Shown: positions 35,264 to 47,842, counted from the first letter of the stretch. The stretch: 64,000 bases of DNA from Emydura subglobosa (GCA_007922225.1 ML679963.1:2643176-2707175), one strand, 5' to 3'. The notes: generated from the sequence alone by a model not told the origin. Made by a program: numbers and translations.

Positions 35264-36774
35264 GTACCAGAAAATCTTCCCTCTATTCAGGATTGGGCTG
35301 GGCAGTAGCAGGGTTTGCTATAGCATGATGTGGCTTCAGCACATCGCCATGCATGTGGCTGTAGCCAGGGGAAGGGGAAATGCATGTGTTTATTTTCTGT
35401 GGAACATCAAATGCTGGAGTTCTAACAGGGATCAAAGTGAGCTCCCATTTTATCTCCTGGCTGAAGGTCCTACTGGGCGGGAGTGAACTCTTTGGAATCC
35501 ACTTCCGAACTTCAATCAGTATTGGCCCGGAAAGTAGGTTTTAATCATTTAGAGTGAGTTAAGATGAGCCTCACACTAAACCAGGTATTTAGCATTTGTG
35601 TTAAGGAAGGGTAGTAAGAGAGATGGTAAATATGCCCGAAGAAGTGTGCCCCAAAATATCAAATACGGCTGTGGCCATTCAGGGCTGATGATGGCTGCTA
35701 TGCTTTGATTTTCTCCCAGAATGCAACTCTTCTGGAATGGGGTGCTTCTGATGTCACTGCATCAGCCAATTAACATTCATATTGTAACTTTCAATGCTGT
35801 GATACGACATTATCAGAAATACTGCCTCTGGGAATGATGGGAAAGCAGTCATAGTGACACTTCACTGAGTTGTAAGGTATGCATGCTACCACCTTATCAC
35901 TAGTCTCCAGTTTATAGTCTATATGGGCATTCACATCATTTGCCTTTTTGGACCTGTTTGGCCAGTCATTGTTCCAGGCATAAAAATATTCCTGAAAGCT
36001 CTCCTGGGAGCATGTAAAACATTTATAGACCTCTACTGAGCGCCTGTAGAGACTGCTCTAAGAACTGGCTCTTTACCAAGGTGTGAATGCAGAACAAGAA
36101 TAAAATACTTATCCACCTCAAGCTAATTAGCCCCACTTTTACCAACCAATTGCAGTCCATCAGGTTTGCCCAGCCCAAGAAGAGATAGAATGTGCCCTTG
36201 AGAATTGGATAAGACCTGGTGGTGTTTACCTTATTCTATTGCCTTCCCATTGAGAGTGGGTTATTTTCCGTACCAAAAGCCGTCATGACCCTTATGTTTG
36301 GTGTTTGTTGTCGATACAGGCTGTGCAAGGTTGAATTAGCTCAGGCACCAGGCTTGAATACTGGTAGGTCTCCTGCGAACAGAGGCAAAAAGAAATCAAG
36401 GTTTATGTCTCACTAACTGGAACACTTTGACTAATTGTTATAAAAGATAGTTTCTCTGGTGGCAAAGATCCTCTTCCTTCCTTTCTGCCTGCAGTCATTT
36501 CTCAGGAAATTGGAGCTTATTTTCTGTTATCCCGCCCTGCTGGTGATTATATTAAAAAACAGAAAGAAGCTGAGATTGTTTTCTAGGTTTACCCAGCAGA
36601 GATGTGTTTACTGAAATCATGACCCATTTTAAAAAAATAAGGTTAAATTATACAATGAGTCCTTCTCCCACTGCATCTTTGTCTATCTGTTGACTCTGTC
36701 TCTCTCTCTGTGTTGGTCTGAGCTTGAGCTTTATGTATCTAGAAACTATGTAAGATCTGCCACATCAATTAGAT

Positions 36775-36960
36775 CCTTCTGTTTCAATATTCAGCCTCTA
36801 GCAGGTGACCTATGCCTGATGCTTCAGAAGAAGGCAAAACCACTTCCCATTATGTGGCTTGGCCAATTATACAATGTTGTGCATATGGAAAAAAAGGGGA
36901 ATTCCTTCCTGACCCCTGCAGTGAGTTGCTGGCACCCAAAAGCATGAGGTTTGATAACCT
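36775..36960 (-). mobile_element. CR1-like LINE 3'UTR fragment
   Basis: 'gatgcttcagaagaaggcaaaacc' and 'gggaattccttcctgacccctgcagtgag' followed by 'agcatgaggtttgataacc' resemble antisense 3'UTR of the same LINE subfamily as at 34500. No coding part remains. Confidence 0.5.
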
Positions 36961-38061
36961 TTGATTAACTACCAATGTTATTGAACCTGTATTTTGTATC
37001 TCTGCGGGCTAAGAGGAGAGAGCAGCAGATACAGTTACCTGTTAGGGTGTGAGAATCTAACTCATCATGGAGAACACTGAGAACTCCCAGTTATCCCACT
37101 GAGGGATCTGACTTATTTACACATCCTGGACACATGTGCATCAGATAGTTACTATAGTTGGGTCATATGGTGAGTTAGAGCCCTTCCTTCATTGGGATGT
37201 CTTTAGATGCCTTTTGTTTCTCAGTTTCACTGGACTCTGAACTTCAGCAATCTTTTAATTCCCTGACTCTCAATACATATCTTGGCCACTTCCAGGAGAA
37301 GAGTGAAATTTTCAGAGAGTGACAATGACTCTGATCTGTGAGAAAAGGTCAGAACTAAACTGTCCATGCCAAATCTGAGAGGTGCTAAACACCTGCCGCG
37401 TCTGTTAAAAGACGGAGTAAGGATTTTAGGATTTGACCATTCCTTCTGATTTTCTAAGGTCTGTTAAAGTTTTCCTCTGACTGTTAATAAAGACAGCAGC
37501 AAAGTGAGAGCAGAAGGGCAACTAAGAGAGAGGATGACAAATGCCTAAGTGCCCCTGGAAACCAACCCTGAAGCAGGCAGTTTTAAAGACCCATTCCTGA
37601 AAGATGCTGAGCACTTGAACTCCCATTAACTAAAATGAGACTTGAGTGTTCTTGGCACTTTCTGGACTTGGGGCCTAAATTCCTGGCCCACTGCCTAGAA
37701 AAGTGGGCAGAGGAGGCTTGTCGGTATGGCTGTAAGCACTGGGCATTGGAGCTGTGATTGGAAGCCTGGCTGAACCCTGAAAAAGTACTTAGTAAACATG
37801 AGAGTGCGTTTCCTTTGCAGAGTCAGAAAAGGAAATGAAAGGCGTGGGATTAAACAGATGCCCTGGCAGCTTCCAGCAGTGCCAGGCTGAGCGGGCAGTG
37901 CTAAAAGCTGGCACCAGGCTTGCAATGCAAAGGAGCCCTTTTGTGTCTCCTTCAAGTTGGAGGTGACGGAGGAGGGGCTGGGAGCAGCAGACACTGTCAC
38001 TTTGGATCTGCAGCACCAAATTATCTTTGACATTTGATTAGCAAAAGGAAAATCTTTGAAA

Positions 38062-38378
38062 GGGAGGGTCTGTCGACGCACCATTTTGGAGCCTGTAGGA
38101 GTGAGCCTCACAGTTTGGGCCAACAGCCTTGGGTTAATGGGGCTCATGCAGCACTCTGAAAATAGCTGGAGAGCCAGTGCTTTGAAGTTGCAGCTGGGGC
38201 TCTGAAGCCTAGGGAGGCGGATTGCTTCAGAGCCTGAGTTCCAGCCTGAGCTGCAATTTCCAAGTGCTAGCTCTCCAGCTATTTTCAGAGTTCTGCATGA
38301 GCCCCATTAACCCGAATCTGTCAACGCTGACTGGGACACTCACTTCTGGGGGCTCTAAAATGCTACATAGCCACACCC
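38062..38378. mobile_element. Palindromic foldback element with strong hairpin
   Basis: The 44-base arms 38131-38174 and 38270-38313 are inverted complements with a single mismatch. Weaker complementarity continues outward to 'gagggtctgtcgacgcacca' on the left and 'gctacatagccacaccc' on the right, and inward into the loop. Arm content ('aatggggctcatgcag', 'aaaatagctggagagc') suggests a relative of the element at 39876-40886. It has no coding capacity. Confidence 0.8.
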
Positions 38379-39009
38379 AAGGAGGCTGCAATTGTTTGGG
38401 AGCCAAATATGTCGTTAACTGAAAAGTATTTTTCCTGGATCCTCTACTTTAATTTTTAATGGCCAGATGATTGAAGGGCCAACCAGCAATCTCCGGGGGT
38501 AGAAGTAGGTATTCTCCAGAACGCTCATTGTCCAGGGGACAGAACTTTCTCCCAGGGCAGTCTGAGATTGAGGAATGAACTTGCACAGGAACTAAGGTCC
38601 ATCACAGCCCTCACCACTTTGCACTCCAAGTGCAAGGCACGTTTCTTTGACCTTGCCTTGTCTAAAATAAACACACAGCAACAGATATATTTATATTAAG
38701 TAAGAAAAAAAGACACACCCTGCCCAAACAAGACACTCCGCGACACATGCCTCTCCTCCTGGGGAGAGGAAAAGAGAACAAAGAACTCATGACAGATGTT
38801 AATCACGTTGCTTAAGCCACTGCTGACAGGTGCTCAGGTGCAACGGTGAGGAGCATGGTATAAAAAGCTGACTAGAACAGAATACCTCTCATTCTCCTCC
38901 GCTGTTTCAACACTGAGTGAGTGAGGCCTTTTACTCTCCCTGGTTCGTCATTTAGGTATAACAGTGACGTTTCCTGATGAATTTTTCTGTTTGTTTGTTT
39001 GTTTCACAG

Positions 39010-39091
39010 AGGCATACCGCTTACAGCAATGCAAAGCTGGTCAGCAAAGGAGTCGACAAACACACAGACCTTCCAGACCTTCCCTTTGCAG
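39010..39091 (+). CDS. SPECC1: SPECC1 82-base linker exon
   Basis: Phase-0 start after TTTCACAG. It reads RHTAYSNAKLVSKGVDKHTD and then LPDLPFA plus one base. The donor GCAG|GTAAAT is at 39092. Human SPECC1 has RHSTYSSVRP at the start and LDLPDLPLSD at the end, so both ends align while the middle is diverged. The exon is short and carries no in-frame Met, so homology and phase are the evidence. It ends in phase 1, matching the exon at 46698. Confidence 0.92.
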
Positions 39092-39727
39092 GTAAATCAT
39101 AGTAAATGCACAAAGAATAAGAGGCGTCTCCCCTCCGTCAGCACAACTCTTCTCTGACCTTCACCCCACCTCTGTGCCATTCTTCCATTTCATGTGTGCA
39201 ACAAAATGAAATTGAGAAGATATTTAAAATGCTTGTACATTTGAGAGATCTTATCAGCGTCACTTTGCTGTTACACTCCTATGTGGATCATAGCCTGGGG
39301 GGAAAAAATGGTATGTCATGCCAACACAAACTTGCTTTCTTCACTCCCAAAACATCCCTGGCACCTTCATAATCCATCCAGTGAAACTGGAGATAATTGC
39401 ATTTTGTGCAGCATGTACGTATTTGGGAGCAGTCCAGAGTGCACCCTTTGGAAGTTTGTTTGTTTAAAATTGGATTTCATTTGAAACACATCAATTGGTT
39501 TCAGATCCAAATGCAGCTATTTTAAGAGCAGTCACATCTGGGCTCTAAACGGAGTCAGTTTCCAGAATTCTCAGGAGATGCAATTGTTGTTTCTTGTTCT
39601 GTTTTTGTTCTCTTGTCACTTAATCTTCTTTTCCACCAGTATTTGTTTTTTATTCCTCCACTAGAGCCCCTTGTCTTGATTGTCTGCTCTTGAGGGGAGT
39701 TGTTGCAGCAGTATCTATAGCAATAGC

Positions 39728-39790
39728 CATAGATGAATAGATTTTTAAGGCTAGGAGGGACCATTATGATCATCTAATCCGACATTGCTG
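39728..39790 (-). mobile_element. CR1-type LINE 3' tail
   Basis: 'aaggctaggagggaccattatgatcatctaatccgacat' is the inverted 3' end common to CR1-type elements. Only about 60 bases remain. Confidence 0.6.
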
Positions 39791-39875
39791 TGAATGCCCT
39801 TTGAGGAGTGGAAACCTGGTCTCCACCCTTTCACTGGTAGAGCTGATTTTCTGCAATATTATTCAGTTATCTCTA

Positions 39876-40886
39876 GGAATATGTCTACCCAACAACTAAA
39901 CACCCACAGCTGGCCCATACCAGCTGGCTCAGGCTCAGGCTGCGGGACTGTTTCATTGCTGTGTAGACTTCTGGGCTACATTACTGTGTAGACCCTCTCA
40001 TCTTAAGAAGAAAGAATCCTATGCACAGCTATAGACTGGGGACTGACAAGGTAGGCAGCAGCTCTGCAGAAAAGGACCTGGGGGTAACAGTGGATAAAAA
40101 GCTGGATATGAGTCAGCAGTGTGCCCTGGTTGTCAAGAAGGCTAATGGCATATTGGGCTGCATTAGGAGGGGCATTGCCAGCAGGTCGCGGGAAGTGATT
40201 ATTCCCCTCTATTCGGCATTGGTGAGGTCGCATTTAGAATATTGTGTCCGGTTTTGGGCCCCCCACTACAAAAAGGATGTGGACAAGTTGGAGAGAGTCC
40301 AGCAGAGGGCAACAAAAATGATTGGGGGCTGGAGCACAGGACTTATGAGGAGAGGCTGAGGGAACTGGGCTTGTTTAGTCTGCAAAAGAGAAGAATGAGG
40401 GGGGATTTGATAGCGGCCTTTAACTACCTGAAAGGGGGTTCCAGGGAGGATGGGGCTAGGCTGTTCTCGGTGGTGGCAGATGACAGAACAAGGAGCAACG
40501 GTCTCAAGTTGCAGGGCGGGAGGTCTAGGTTGGACATTAGGAAAAAGTTTTTCACTAGAAGGGTGGTGAAGCACTGGAATGGGTTACCTAGGGAGGTGGT
40601 GGAATCTCCATCTTTAGAGGTTTTTAAGCTGAGGCTTGACAAAGCCCTGGCTGGGATGATATAGCTGAGGTTAGTTCTGCTTTGAGCAGGGGGTTGGACC
40701 AGATGACCTCCTGAGGTCCCTTCCAACTCTAATATTCTATGATCTTGCAGGATCCCAGAACTTGGGCTCCAGCCTGTGCCTGTGAGTCTACACAGCAATG
40801 AAACAGCCCTGCAGCCCAAGCCCTACGAGCCTGAGGTAGCTGGCCTGGGCCAGCCATGGGTGTCTAGTTGCTGTGTAGACATACCC
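39876..40886. mobile_element. Foldback element split by a CR1 insertion
   Basis: The left half (39876-~40000: 'ggaatatgtctacccaac', 'acccacagctggccca', 'gactgtttcattgctgtgtagac') is the inverted counterpart of the right half (~40747-40886: 'gtctacacagcaatgaaacag', 'tgggccagccatgggtgtct', 'gctgtgtagacataccc'). The halves are separated by about 740 bases of CR1. The foldback element therefore inserted first. Confidence 0.85.
40001..40742 (+). mobile_element. CR1 LINE 3' end (5' truncated)
   Basis: This encodes the C-terminal part of CR1 ORF2 in two overlapping frames joined by one frameshift near 40340. The first has [40 protein letters not shown] and [14 protein letters not shown]. The second has [33 protein letters not shown] and [20 protein letters not shown]. 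The 3' end is 'gaggtcccttccaactctaatattctatgat', with the ATTCTATG octamer typical of CR1. It is the youngest-looking CR1 in the window. Confidence 0.95.
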
Positions 40887-42978
40887 AAAGAGAGAAACTA
40901 AGGCTCCGTCTTCATTTTCAGACTTTTCAAATAACCCGTTAAGATTCCCCATTCCCAATTCAAAGATGTACAAATACTGTAGCTGAACAAGCCAGGTTCC
41001 AAGGAATATGGCAGTACAAGTTAACTTAGAGCCCTGTTCCTCCTGCTAGTTCTGCCGTGCAGAAGACACGATACCAGTGGAAGCATCAGATGTTCCTTGA
41101 AGTTACACCACCTGTGTTTTGGTTTCTAGAAAATGCCTTGCCTGGCGGCTTACCTGCTGCTCATCAGCACAGAAGTTCACTTTCACCCCAGCTAGTTATA
41201 CTGAATCCAAACACCACTCCAAGAAGATGAATGAAGTACCTTTCCACAGCTAGCCACTGTATTTTATAAACTGGTCGTTGTGCCTTTAAAATGTCTATTG
41301 GAGCAAAAATTTCTTCAGAATAGGGCAGTTGGCAGCTGAGCTGTCCCAAAACACGCACAAATCATTGCTGTTCTCTCCTGCAAAGCCTGAAAGAACTGGG
41401 GGAAGGTGACTGCTGGCAGCCTGCAGACAAATGACTTCCTCTCTGAGCCATCTCCAAACCAGTGGCATTAAAGGAGAGATAAGATGAGCTGTCATGAGAC
41501 AACAGCAGGAGCTGGAGGGGGAGAAGAAAAGAATCTGGAACTAAGAAGAAATGCATAGTGACTGTTCTGAGGAAGGGATGACTATCTAATAATCTGTGTG
41601 CTGGCTTACTGGCCAAAGCAGTGAGCATCATACAGATCTTAGGCGAAGAATCCCAAGAAGAGCCTGAGAAGCAGACAGCAGATATGCCCCAGAGTTGGCT
41701 TTGCCATGTCACATTCACTCACTTTTCAGATCGGACAAAAACTGTAAACGAGCACATTCCTACTTCTTGTATGGGGCTGGAAACGGTGTAATCTTGGCAA
41801 AATATACCACGTATTCTATCAGTAATAGAAGAAAATGTATTTTCACACTTGTGGGGGAAGGTTCCTTTATTTAAAGTGAATTTTAGCATTTAACTGGAGA
41901 TTTCCAATTACTGAACATCTTATGGTGGGTTCTTTGATGTGGCCAACTCTCCACTGGCAAATGTGCTGAAGCCACCAACTTCTTTTATATGAGCTGCTGG
42001 TTTGTAACAGTTTAGGGTCACTTACCTTTTCTACCAAGTCCTGATACCTAAAGTATCCCAGCTTCTCAGTGAATCAACTCCAGATACAAACCCAGTATCC
42101 TTAGAAAAGGCTTCCTCACAAATGAAATTGTAAATGCTTTGGTTCCAATCTAAATAATTCTGGAAAGCAGCTGATCCAAGCCCCAAATAAACAGCACTGA
42201 ATTAAAAGATATCCCCAAGGAAATTCAGGGTGAGTGTACTCCATAATAATCTTTTGGTTTGCTCCATCTGACTAACATCACAACAGAGTGCTGCCAGCAT
42301 TCTTAATATGACCCAAATGTACCTTGTTAGGGAGGAGAGAGGACTACTTAGCAAAGAGTTGGTCTTTGTCTACGAATATTTCAGCTGGAGACAGAACCTT
42401 ACTTTAGTGGATTCTGCCTCTGCAGGCGTAAGTCAAAGGATGTTCAGCGTTACTTGTGCAGACATGGGCCTGGAGTAGGGCTCATATTGTCCACACCACT
42501 CCAGGCATTGTTTTAAACTTGGTATCCCTGAAACCAACACTCATAAAGTCTGTACAAATGACTCTGCCTGAGATACAAATGGATTGTCCAGACAACACAG
42601 GACCCCATTGTCCCCCACCATATAACATTTCCATACCATTGTGCTTTTCCCTCCCCCTCCATGTCCTAGCATGTCCTGGCCCTCTGCCTGCTCCCTCTGC
42701 AGGCTCCCAGCAGCCATCATTCCCATTCAGGACCTTCTCTGGTCCTTTTCCTCCGTGTACAGTTCTTTTCCCCAGAAATTCACCCAAACTGGCACAGAGC
42801 GTGTTGTGTCTGAGCATGGTGTTCATGACTGTTTCATTATGTTAATGTCATCTCAGTGTGCGACTTATTTGCCATCCTCAGATGCCAATGAGAAGCTGGG
42901 ATTTCTGCTTTTCATTTGCCAGTTCTATTCACAGATGCTCCTTTCATGGTAAATGTTAGTAACCCCTGCTCCTTTATA

Positions 42979-43160
42979 TAGAATCATAGATTTGGAAGGG
43001 ATCTCAGGAGGTCATCTAGTCTAACCCCCTGCTCAAAGCAGGACTAACCTCAGCTAAATCATCCCAGCCAGGGCTTTGTCAAGCCGCAGCTTAAAAACCT
43101 CTAAAGATGGAGATTCTTCCCACCTCCCTAGGTAACCCATTCCAGTGCTTCACCACCCTC
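42979..43160 (-). mobile_element. CR1 LINE 3' end, inverted
   Basis: It begins 'atagaatcatagatttggaagggatctcaggaggtcatctagtc' and continues 'ccctgctcaaagcaggactaacctcagctaa'. It is the reverse complement of the last ~180 bases of the same CR1 subfamily as 40001-40742. Confidence 0.9.
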
Positions 43161-44384
43161 CTTTAAATAGCACACCATGTGTTCAATGCACCCCCAACAA
43201 GCCATTCCATGGGTGCTTCTCTGATCAGTGTGACTATTAAAATTTGGGACACGGGAGAAACGTGATGACATCCCATAAGCCCAGTGAGAAGAGGACTTGG
43301 AGAAGCCAGACACACGTGGAATTCATGATGGGAAACTGACCAAAGGCACAACAGCAGTTCTGAGTAATGTGTTGCCTTCAGACAACAAAGGTAACACCTC
43401 CATGCTGCAGTATCAGGCAAGCAGGAATCTGTTGGATCAGAGCATTCCAAGCACACCTGTGCAGGCTGAAATGCTGCTTCTAAAGACACGCAGCCCAGCG
43501 TGGAGGAGAGGGCTCTCAGCAACTTCAGTGTGCACTCTTGTCAAGAAAACGAAGCCTCATGTTTCTTTTCCCACTTTCAAGTTTGTGGTGGTGATAGAAA
43601 TATGCCATTTGCCTCTCCCTGTTCCTTGGGCATTCAGTGCACACACAAAGGGAGAACTGGAGGGAAGGGCATCCAGATTAAGCCAGAATGGGGAATCCAG
43701 CAGAAAGCAAACCCTGCCAATGGTGGAGTCACTGGGTAGGAACCAATTTCTGTCAGGATGGGTCCTACTACTTCCCATCTGGAATTCAGACTTGGGGTGA
43801 ACCTAACAACTCTGAATCTTGTACTACTGAGGCTCTTTCCAATCTCCTTTCTTTCCTTTCACCGTATATTTGCTATGTTTCCACTCCTGTTAAATCTGCT
43901 CAGCCCACCCTGCACCCTGGGGTTCGTGAAGAATTCCACATAATCAGCATGGAAGAGAGGACAGCCCAATAGTTACTAAGGGGATTTCTTACTTCCCTGC
44001 AAAAAGCTGCATATATCCAGAGGAGAAATTTGCAGAGCATCAATCAAGGAAACTAAAATAACCCCGGAGAAAAATAAAGCCTTGTCTGAAGACTTAACTT
44101 CCCCCCTCCCAAAACACGCCACCGAGATTGAATTGGGAGCGCTGGTTGTGTTTTTCCATTGCTCTTTTTATCCGTTAACATTCATTGGATCCAGACTTCT
44201 ACATTGTGCACCACACTGCTTGTTTAGAAACACAAGATTGTGTCCACCCAGGGGTGTCACTAATGATTTGATTTGATTTCTAAAAATAACATGATGCATA
44301 AACGAATGACGGATTTACATAACAATACTGAATCTGGGACAAAACCCAAGAAATACAAGTTTACGGTGGCACTGTCAGTGACTT

Positions 44385-44407
44385 GCCCTGCCCTGCCCTG
44401 CCCTGCC
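44385..44407 (+). repeat. (CCCTG)n short tandem repeat
   Basis: Four and a half copies of a CCCTG pentamer within intronic DNA. Confidence 0.9.
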
Positions 44408-46697
44408 AGTGATTGCTATGATCTGAGGTGATGATGCACACTATACCATAAATATTGTATCCAGCACGGATAGACACCTGAGGGGCCTGTCTTTTATACC
44501 TTTTGGCAACACTTGGGTAGCTTGTTGTGCCAATAAAATCTCTGAACTGAGCTGAGCTGAGGTTTTGCCATGCCTATGCGTGACAGGACAAGCCTGAGCT
44601 TTAACTGTCAATATGCCTTTCTTTTATATAACATTATTTAAACATCAGAGTTTGTATTGCCTGCTAATTCTCAGATCCTGGCCGCTCTGCTGATGCAATT
44701 CAGGATTCTCCATCCACTGTAAGACAGAGCATTTGAAAATGAGTCAAGTAGAACCCAAAGTGGAAATGAACATTTTAAGATGAGACTGAAAGATCAGAAA
44801 GGAGTTGGTAATTCAGAAGGAGAGAGTTTCAGCTAGACAGGGCAACATTCAACCATTTGAGTGACTCCCCAGCCCTGCAGAGTGGGACATGGTAGAAAGG
44901 AAGCAGAGAGAGTGTCAGGGGAGGAAATGGATATGCAGTAATGAAGGTGGCTGGAGTGAATCTTGGCCCCTTCTTCAAAAGCTCAGTGTTCTTGATGCTG
45001 TTCTTCAAACTCTCCCTTCCTTCTGACTCCTGTTTCTGTTTACGTTTTCCAGCAAGGCACAAGGATTGTCTACGCACACAAATTGACCAGCTATAGCTAT
45101 GACAAACTGGGTCTCTTTGTGGATGCTCTGTCCTGGAATAAAGTTGGAATAATTTCTCTGCTTTGCTGAAATGCTATAGCTATGCCAGTCAATTGCCCCA
45201 TGTACACAATCCCTTACTGGAGTGGTTTACAGCTTTCTTCTGTGTACAAGACCCATTACCTTAATTGAGGAGATAAACACTTTGGTTGCAAAGTGTGGGA
45301 GACCGCAAGTGGCTGTGGCACTGAGTGAATCGCCACTAATGATCCACCTCACTCCTGCCCTGGCAGATATTTATCAGGGGAACTGTTTACCCTAACAACA
45401 ACAACAAAGGATCAGGCTTGGACTCTTTGCTTTTTGTCTAGCTTTACTAATGAGCTTTGATAGAGTAATAAGCATTTCAAGACCTCTGCAGGGCAAGGAT
45501 TAATGATTTGCATTGTTAATTCATGTTTTCAGTAAGAAAACATAAAGTCTTTCCCTCTGACTCTACAGCCCTAACTGACAGGCTGCCCCCTACTGATCCT
45601 GCACCTGAGGCTGCCCCTGCAAGCTCTGCTTTGACCAGTGACTTGGGGGTGTTGGCATTCCTGACTGGCTCTGGTTCTGTTTCTGCCAGTTCCATCTTCA
45701 ACAGGTGGAACTTCCTGAAGTGACAGTGTACTACAACAATTGGGGTCCTGTTGCTGCTTCTCTGACCATCCAGTGGGCCTGGTGAATTAGTTTAAGCTAG
45801 TGCTGCAGGTGAGGGGAGAATGGGTGGAAACCGTACAGTTACTAATTTATTAATAAATATGGGGAGCAGGGAGAAGAGACAAGGGAAGCAGTTAAATGAC
45901 TGGGATTCAACAAACCTCTAAAGCTAGGCTTATGTTCTCTATGAAGTTAGTGCTGGTAAGTTAGAGTCCGTTTGTACACAGAAGAGGAATAGTACAGCAG
46001 CCACTGTAAGCTTTCCCTGTACTGCTCACCAGTACAATGCACCTCATACTTGATGTCTATAGAGAGAGAAGAGTTTAGTCTCCATGGCCCATGTAAGTTT
46101 TGGTCTCTCTGCTGGGGTTCTATTAATACTCTCTGCTGTGATGTTAGCTTTTGTGACGTGGACACGTGTCTGCTAGGAACTGGGCTGAAACTTGCCAAAC
46201 TCATTTCAGACAATATGCCAGCCATGAGATAGTTACTAGTGTGTGCCACTGCCATCCTGGGCTGGATTTGAACCAGCAGCCCAGAGGAAAAAGGCTTGTC
46301 TTGTTTCCAGTCCTGTTAATGGCAGATTAACAAAACGAGTCTGGTAGCAGGGCTGGTCCCTTCATCCATCTGGTGAACATGGTAGGGATCAACTTTTGAA
46401 CCTTTAAGATGGTAGATTTTAGTATTTCCCTTCATTCACCTGAGGTCCCCACCTCCCAGCAGGACTATCAATCACAGGAAGCCAAACAGCCTGTACTGTT
46501 GAAATCATCAAAGTCCTTGCTTGTTACATCACCTCTAGTCTGTTCAAGGTTTCCTAACTCCATGTGTGTTTAATGAAGTGAGTATATTTGTTTAGAATCA
46601 AAGCAACAAGTTACATATTGTTGTGTGCTGACTGGTCGGGCTGTGATTAATCAAATTCCTCAGGCCCAGAGACTGATGGCTTTTTTTGTTCCCACAG

Positions 46698-46851
46698 ACC
46701 TTCTAAAAGGGAGAAGTGAGGACCTAAAACCAGACCATTACCTCCACAAGAGCCCTTCCCTGGAGTCTCTGAGCAAACCCCCGTCAATGGCCTTCAGCAG
46801 CAGGATGCTGACCTCCAGCCCAAGCAGCCTTAAACCCCAGAGCAAACTCAG
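46698..46851 (+). CDS. SPECC1: SPECC1 linker exon before the CH domain
   Basis: The first two bases complete GAC (Asp). It then reads LLKGRSEDLKPDHYLHKSPS, LESLSKPPSMAFSSRMLTSS and PSSLKPQSKL, plus AG of a split Ser codon. The donor CTCAG|GTACCA is at 46852, phase 2. Human SPECC1 has ILKGRTETLKPDPHLRKSPS and LESLSRPPS here, and WKPQSKLS at the end. The segment is Ser/Pro-rich and basic, and leads directly into the CH domain encoded from 47843. The start was set by the acceptor CCCACAG|AC. The open frame begins upstream of it at 46625, but that part lacks similarity to the family. Confidence 0.95.
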
Positions 46852-47842
46852 GTACCAATTCAGTGCTAGCAAAAGCAATGCTCTGGCCTGAGCCACCTGA
46901 GCCATTGTAGATGGCAACGAACTGAGTGTTTAATTCAGTGGTTCCCAGTCTCTGGAGGTCTCCTACACAGGAAGCAGGCAGGGATGACAAACTGAGGACT
47001 AGCACTGATGTTTATTGTTAAGGGACAGGAGTCCACAGTGCCACTCACAATTATATACCAGTATTGGTACAAGCACTGATCAGTGGTCAGGCACTGTTGT
47101 TATGGTGCAGCTTTGGTTGTAGCTATAAATGAAATCTAACCGAGAGAGTCTGAGATAGAGGAAGCCAAAGTATTAATTCTGGCCCATAATGTATGTCTGC
47201 ACTGGAGAAATGTATATATTTTTCTGCAGGTGATACTAATAGTGGAAGCTTTAGGGCAGACAAGGTGCAGGGTTTTGACCCTGCTCTGTGCTTTTGTCTT
47301 GTCTGCAAATACCATTTCTGCAGTAGTTAGCACCAGCGCAGAAAAATGCGTGAAGATTTTCCCAATGTAGTCTAGACTTTATTCTGCAGTAGAATAGTCA
47401 GGAATGAGTTTGCTGCTTCAGAATAATTAGGTAACTTCTACCCATGGTTTCTGATAAAGCCCCAGTTTTAGAGGTGCATTCATAGAGGTTCATTGAAAAT
47501 TAGCCTTTTGATGTTTGAAGAAGGAGGTGAAGGATGATGATTGCAGCTGTAGAAAAAGTAGATCATAAATATACATTCCTTTAGATATATTCTACCCAGT
47601 GCTTCTCAAATACATTTGTATCACAGGCTTTGTTTCAGTTCCCTGTGTCCAGTGATCACAAACTACTTTGTGTCTCAGATCTAAACACACACATGGAATA
47701 TGTTTTGAGACCGTTATAATCAGTAGTTTGCATTCTCCCACTGAGAGTGTATCGTGCTATCCTGGTTTATCATATGCAATGTAAAGTGAGAAGAGCAGAG
47801 CGGCTTAAAGCATATTTACTTCCCTGTCTCCTCCCCAATTAG
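46852..47842 (+). other. SPECC1: SPECC1 intron
   Basis: Intron of 991 bases with AG at 47841-47842 after CTCCCCAATT. A degenerate stretch at about 47190-47400 ('gtatgtctgcactggag' ... 'aatgtagtctagacttt') may be another worn foldback element. Nothing else is recognisable. Confidence 0.88.

Larger units (their letters stand above)
35264..39009 (+). other. SPECC1: SPECC1 intron
   Basis: Intron of 3746 bases. It holds a CR1-like 3'UTR fragment near 36775-36960 and a strong palindromic element at 38062-38378. A (TGTT)n run at about 38988-39003 lies directly before the AG at 39008-39009 and forms the pyrimidine-rich tract. The stretches 35.3-36.7 and 37.0-38.0 kb show nothing else clear. Confidence 0.9.
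39092..46697 (+). other. SPECC1: SPECC1 intron
   Basis: Intron of 7606 bases with AG at 46696-46697 (TTGTTCCCACAG). It holds a CR1 tail (39.73 kb), a foldback element interrupted by a CR1 (39.88-40.89 kb), another CR1 tail (42.98 kb), a CCCTG pentamer run (44.39 kb) and a possible cryptic exon near 45569-45715. The stretches 41.0-42.9, 43.2-44.3 and 44.5-45.5 kb contain only unconvincing reading frames. Confidence 0.88.

Noticed and set aside
37695..38147. 150-codon minus-strand reading frame
   Set aside because: Its start overlaps the palindromic foldback element and the translation shows no family features.
40021..40664. Two overlapping frames at 40 kb as a protein-coding gene
   Set aside because: Both are pieces of CR1 ORF2 separated by a frameshift and end at the CR1 3' terminus.
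43297..43800. 167-codon plus-strand reading frame
   Set aside because: No recognisable domain or family, no consistent splice context, overlapping frames of similar length in other phases. It lies in a SPECC1 intron next to a CR1 tail, so it is most likely chance.
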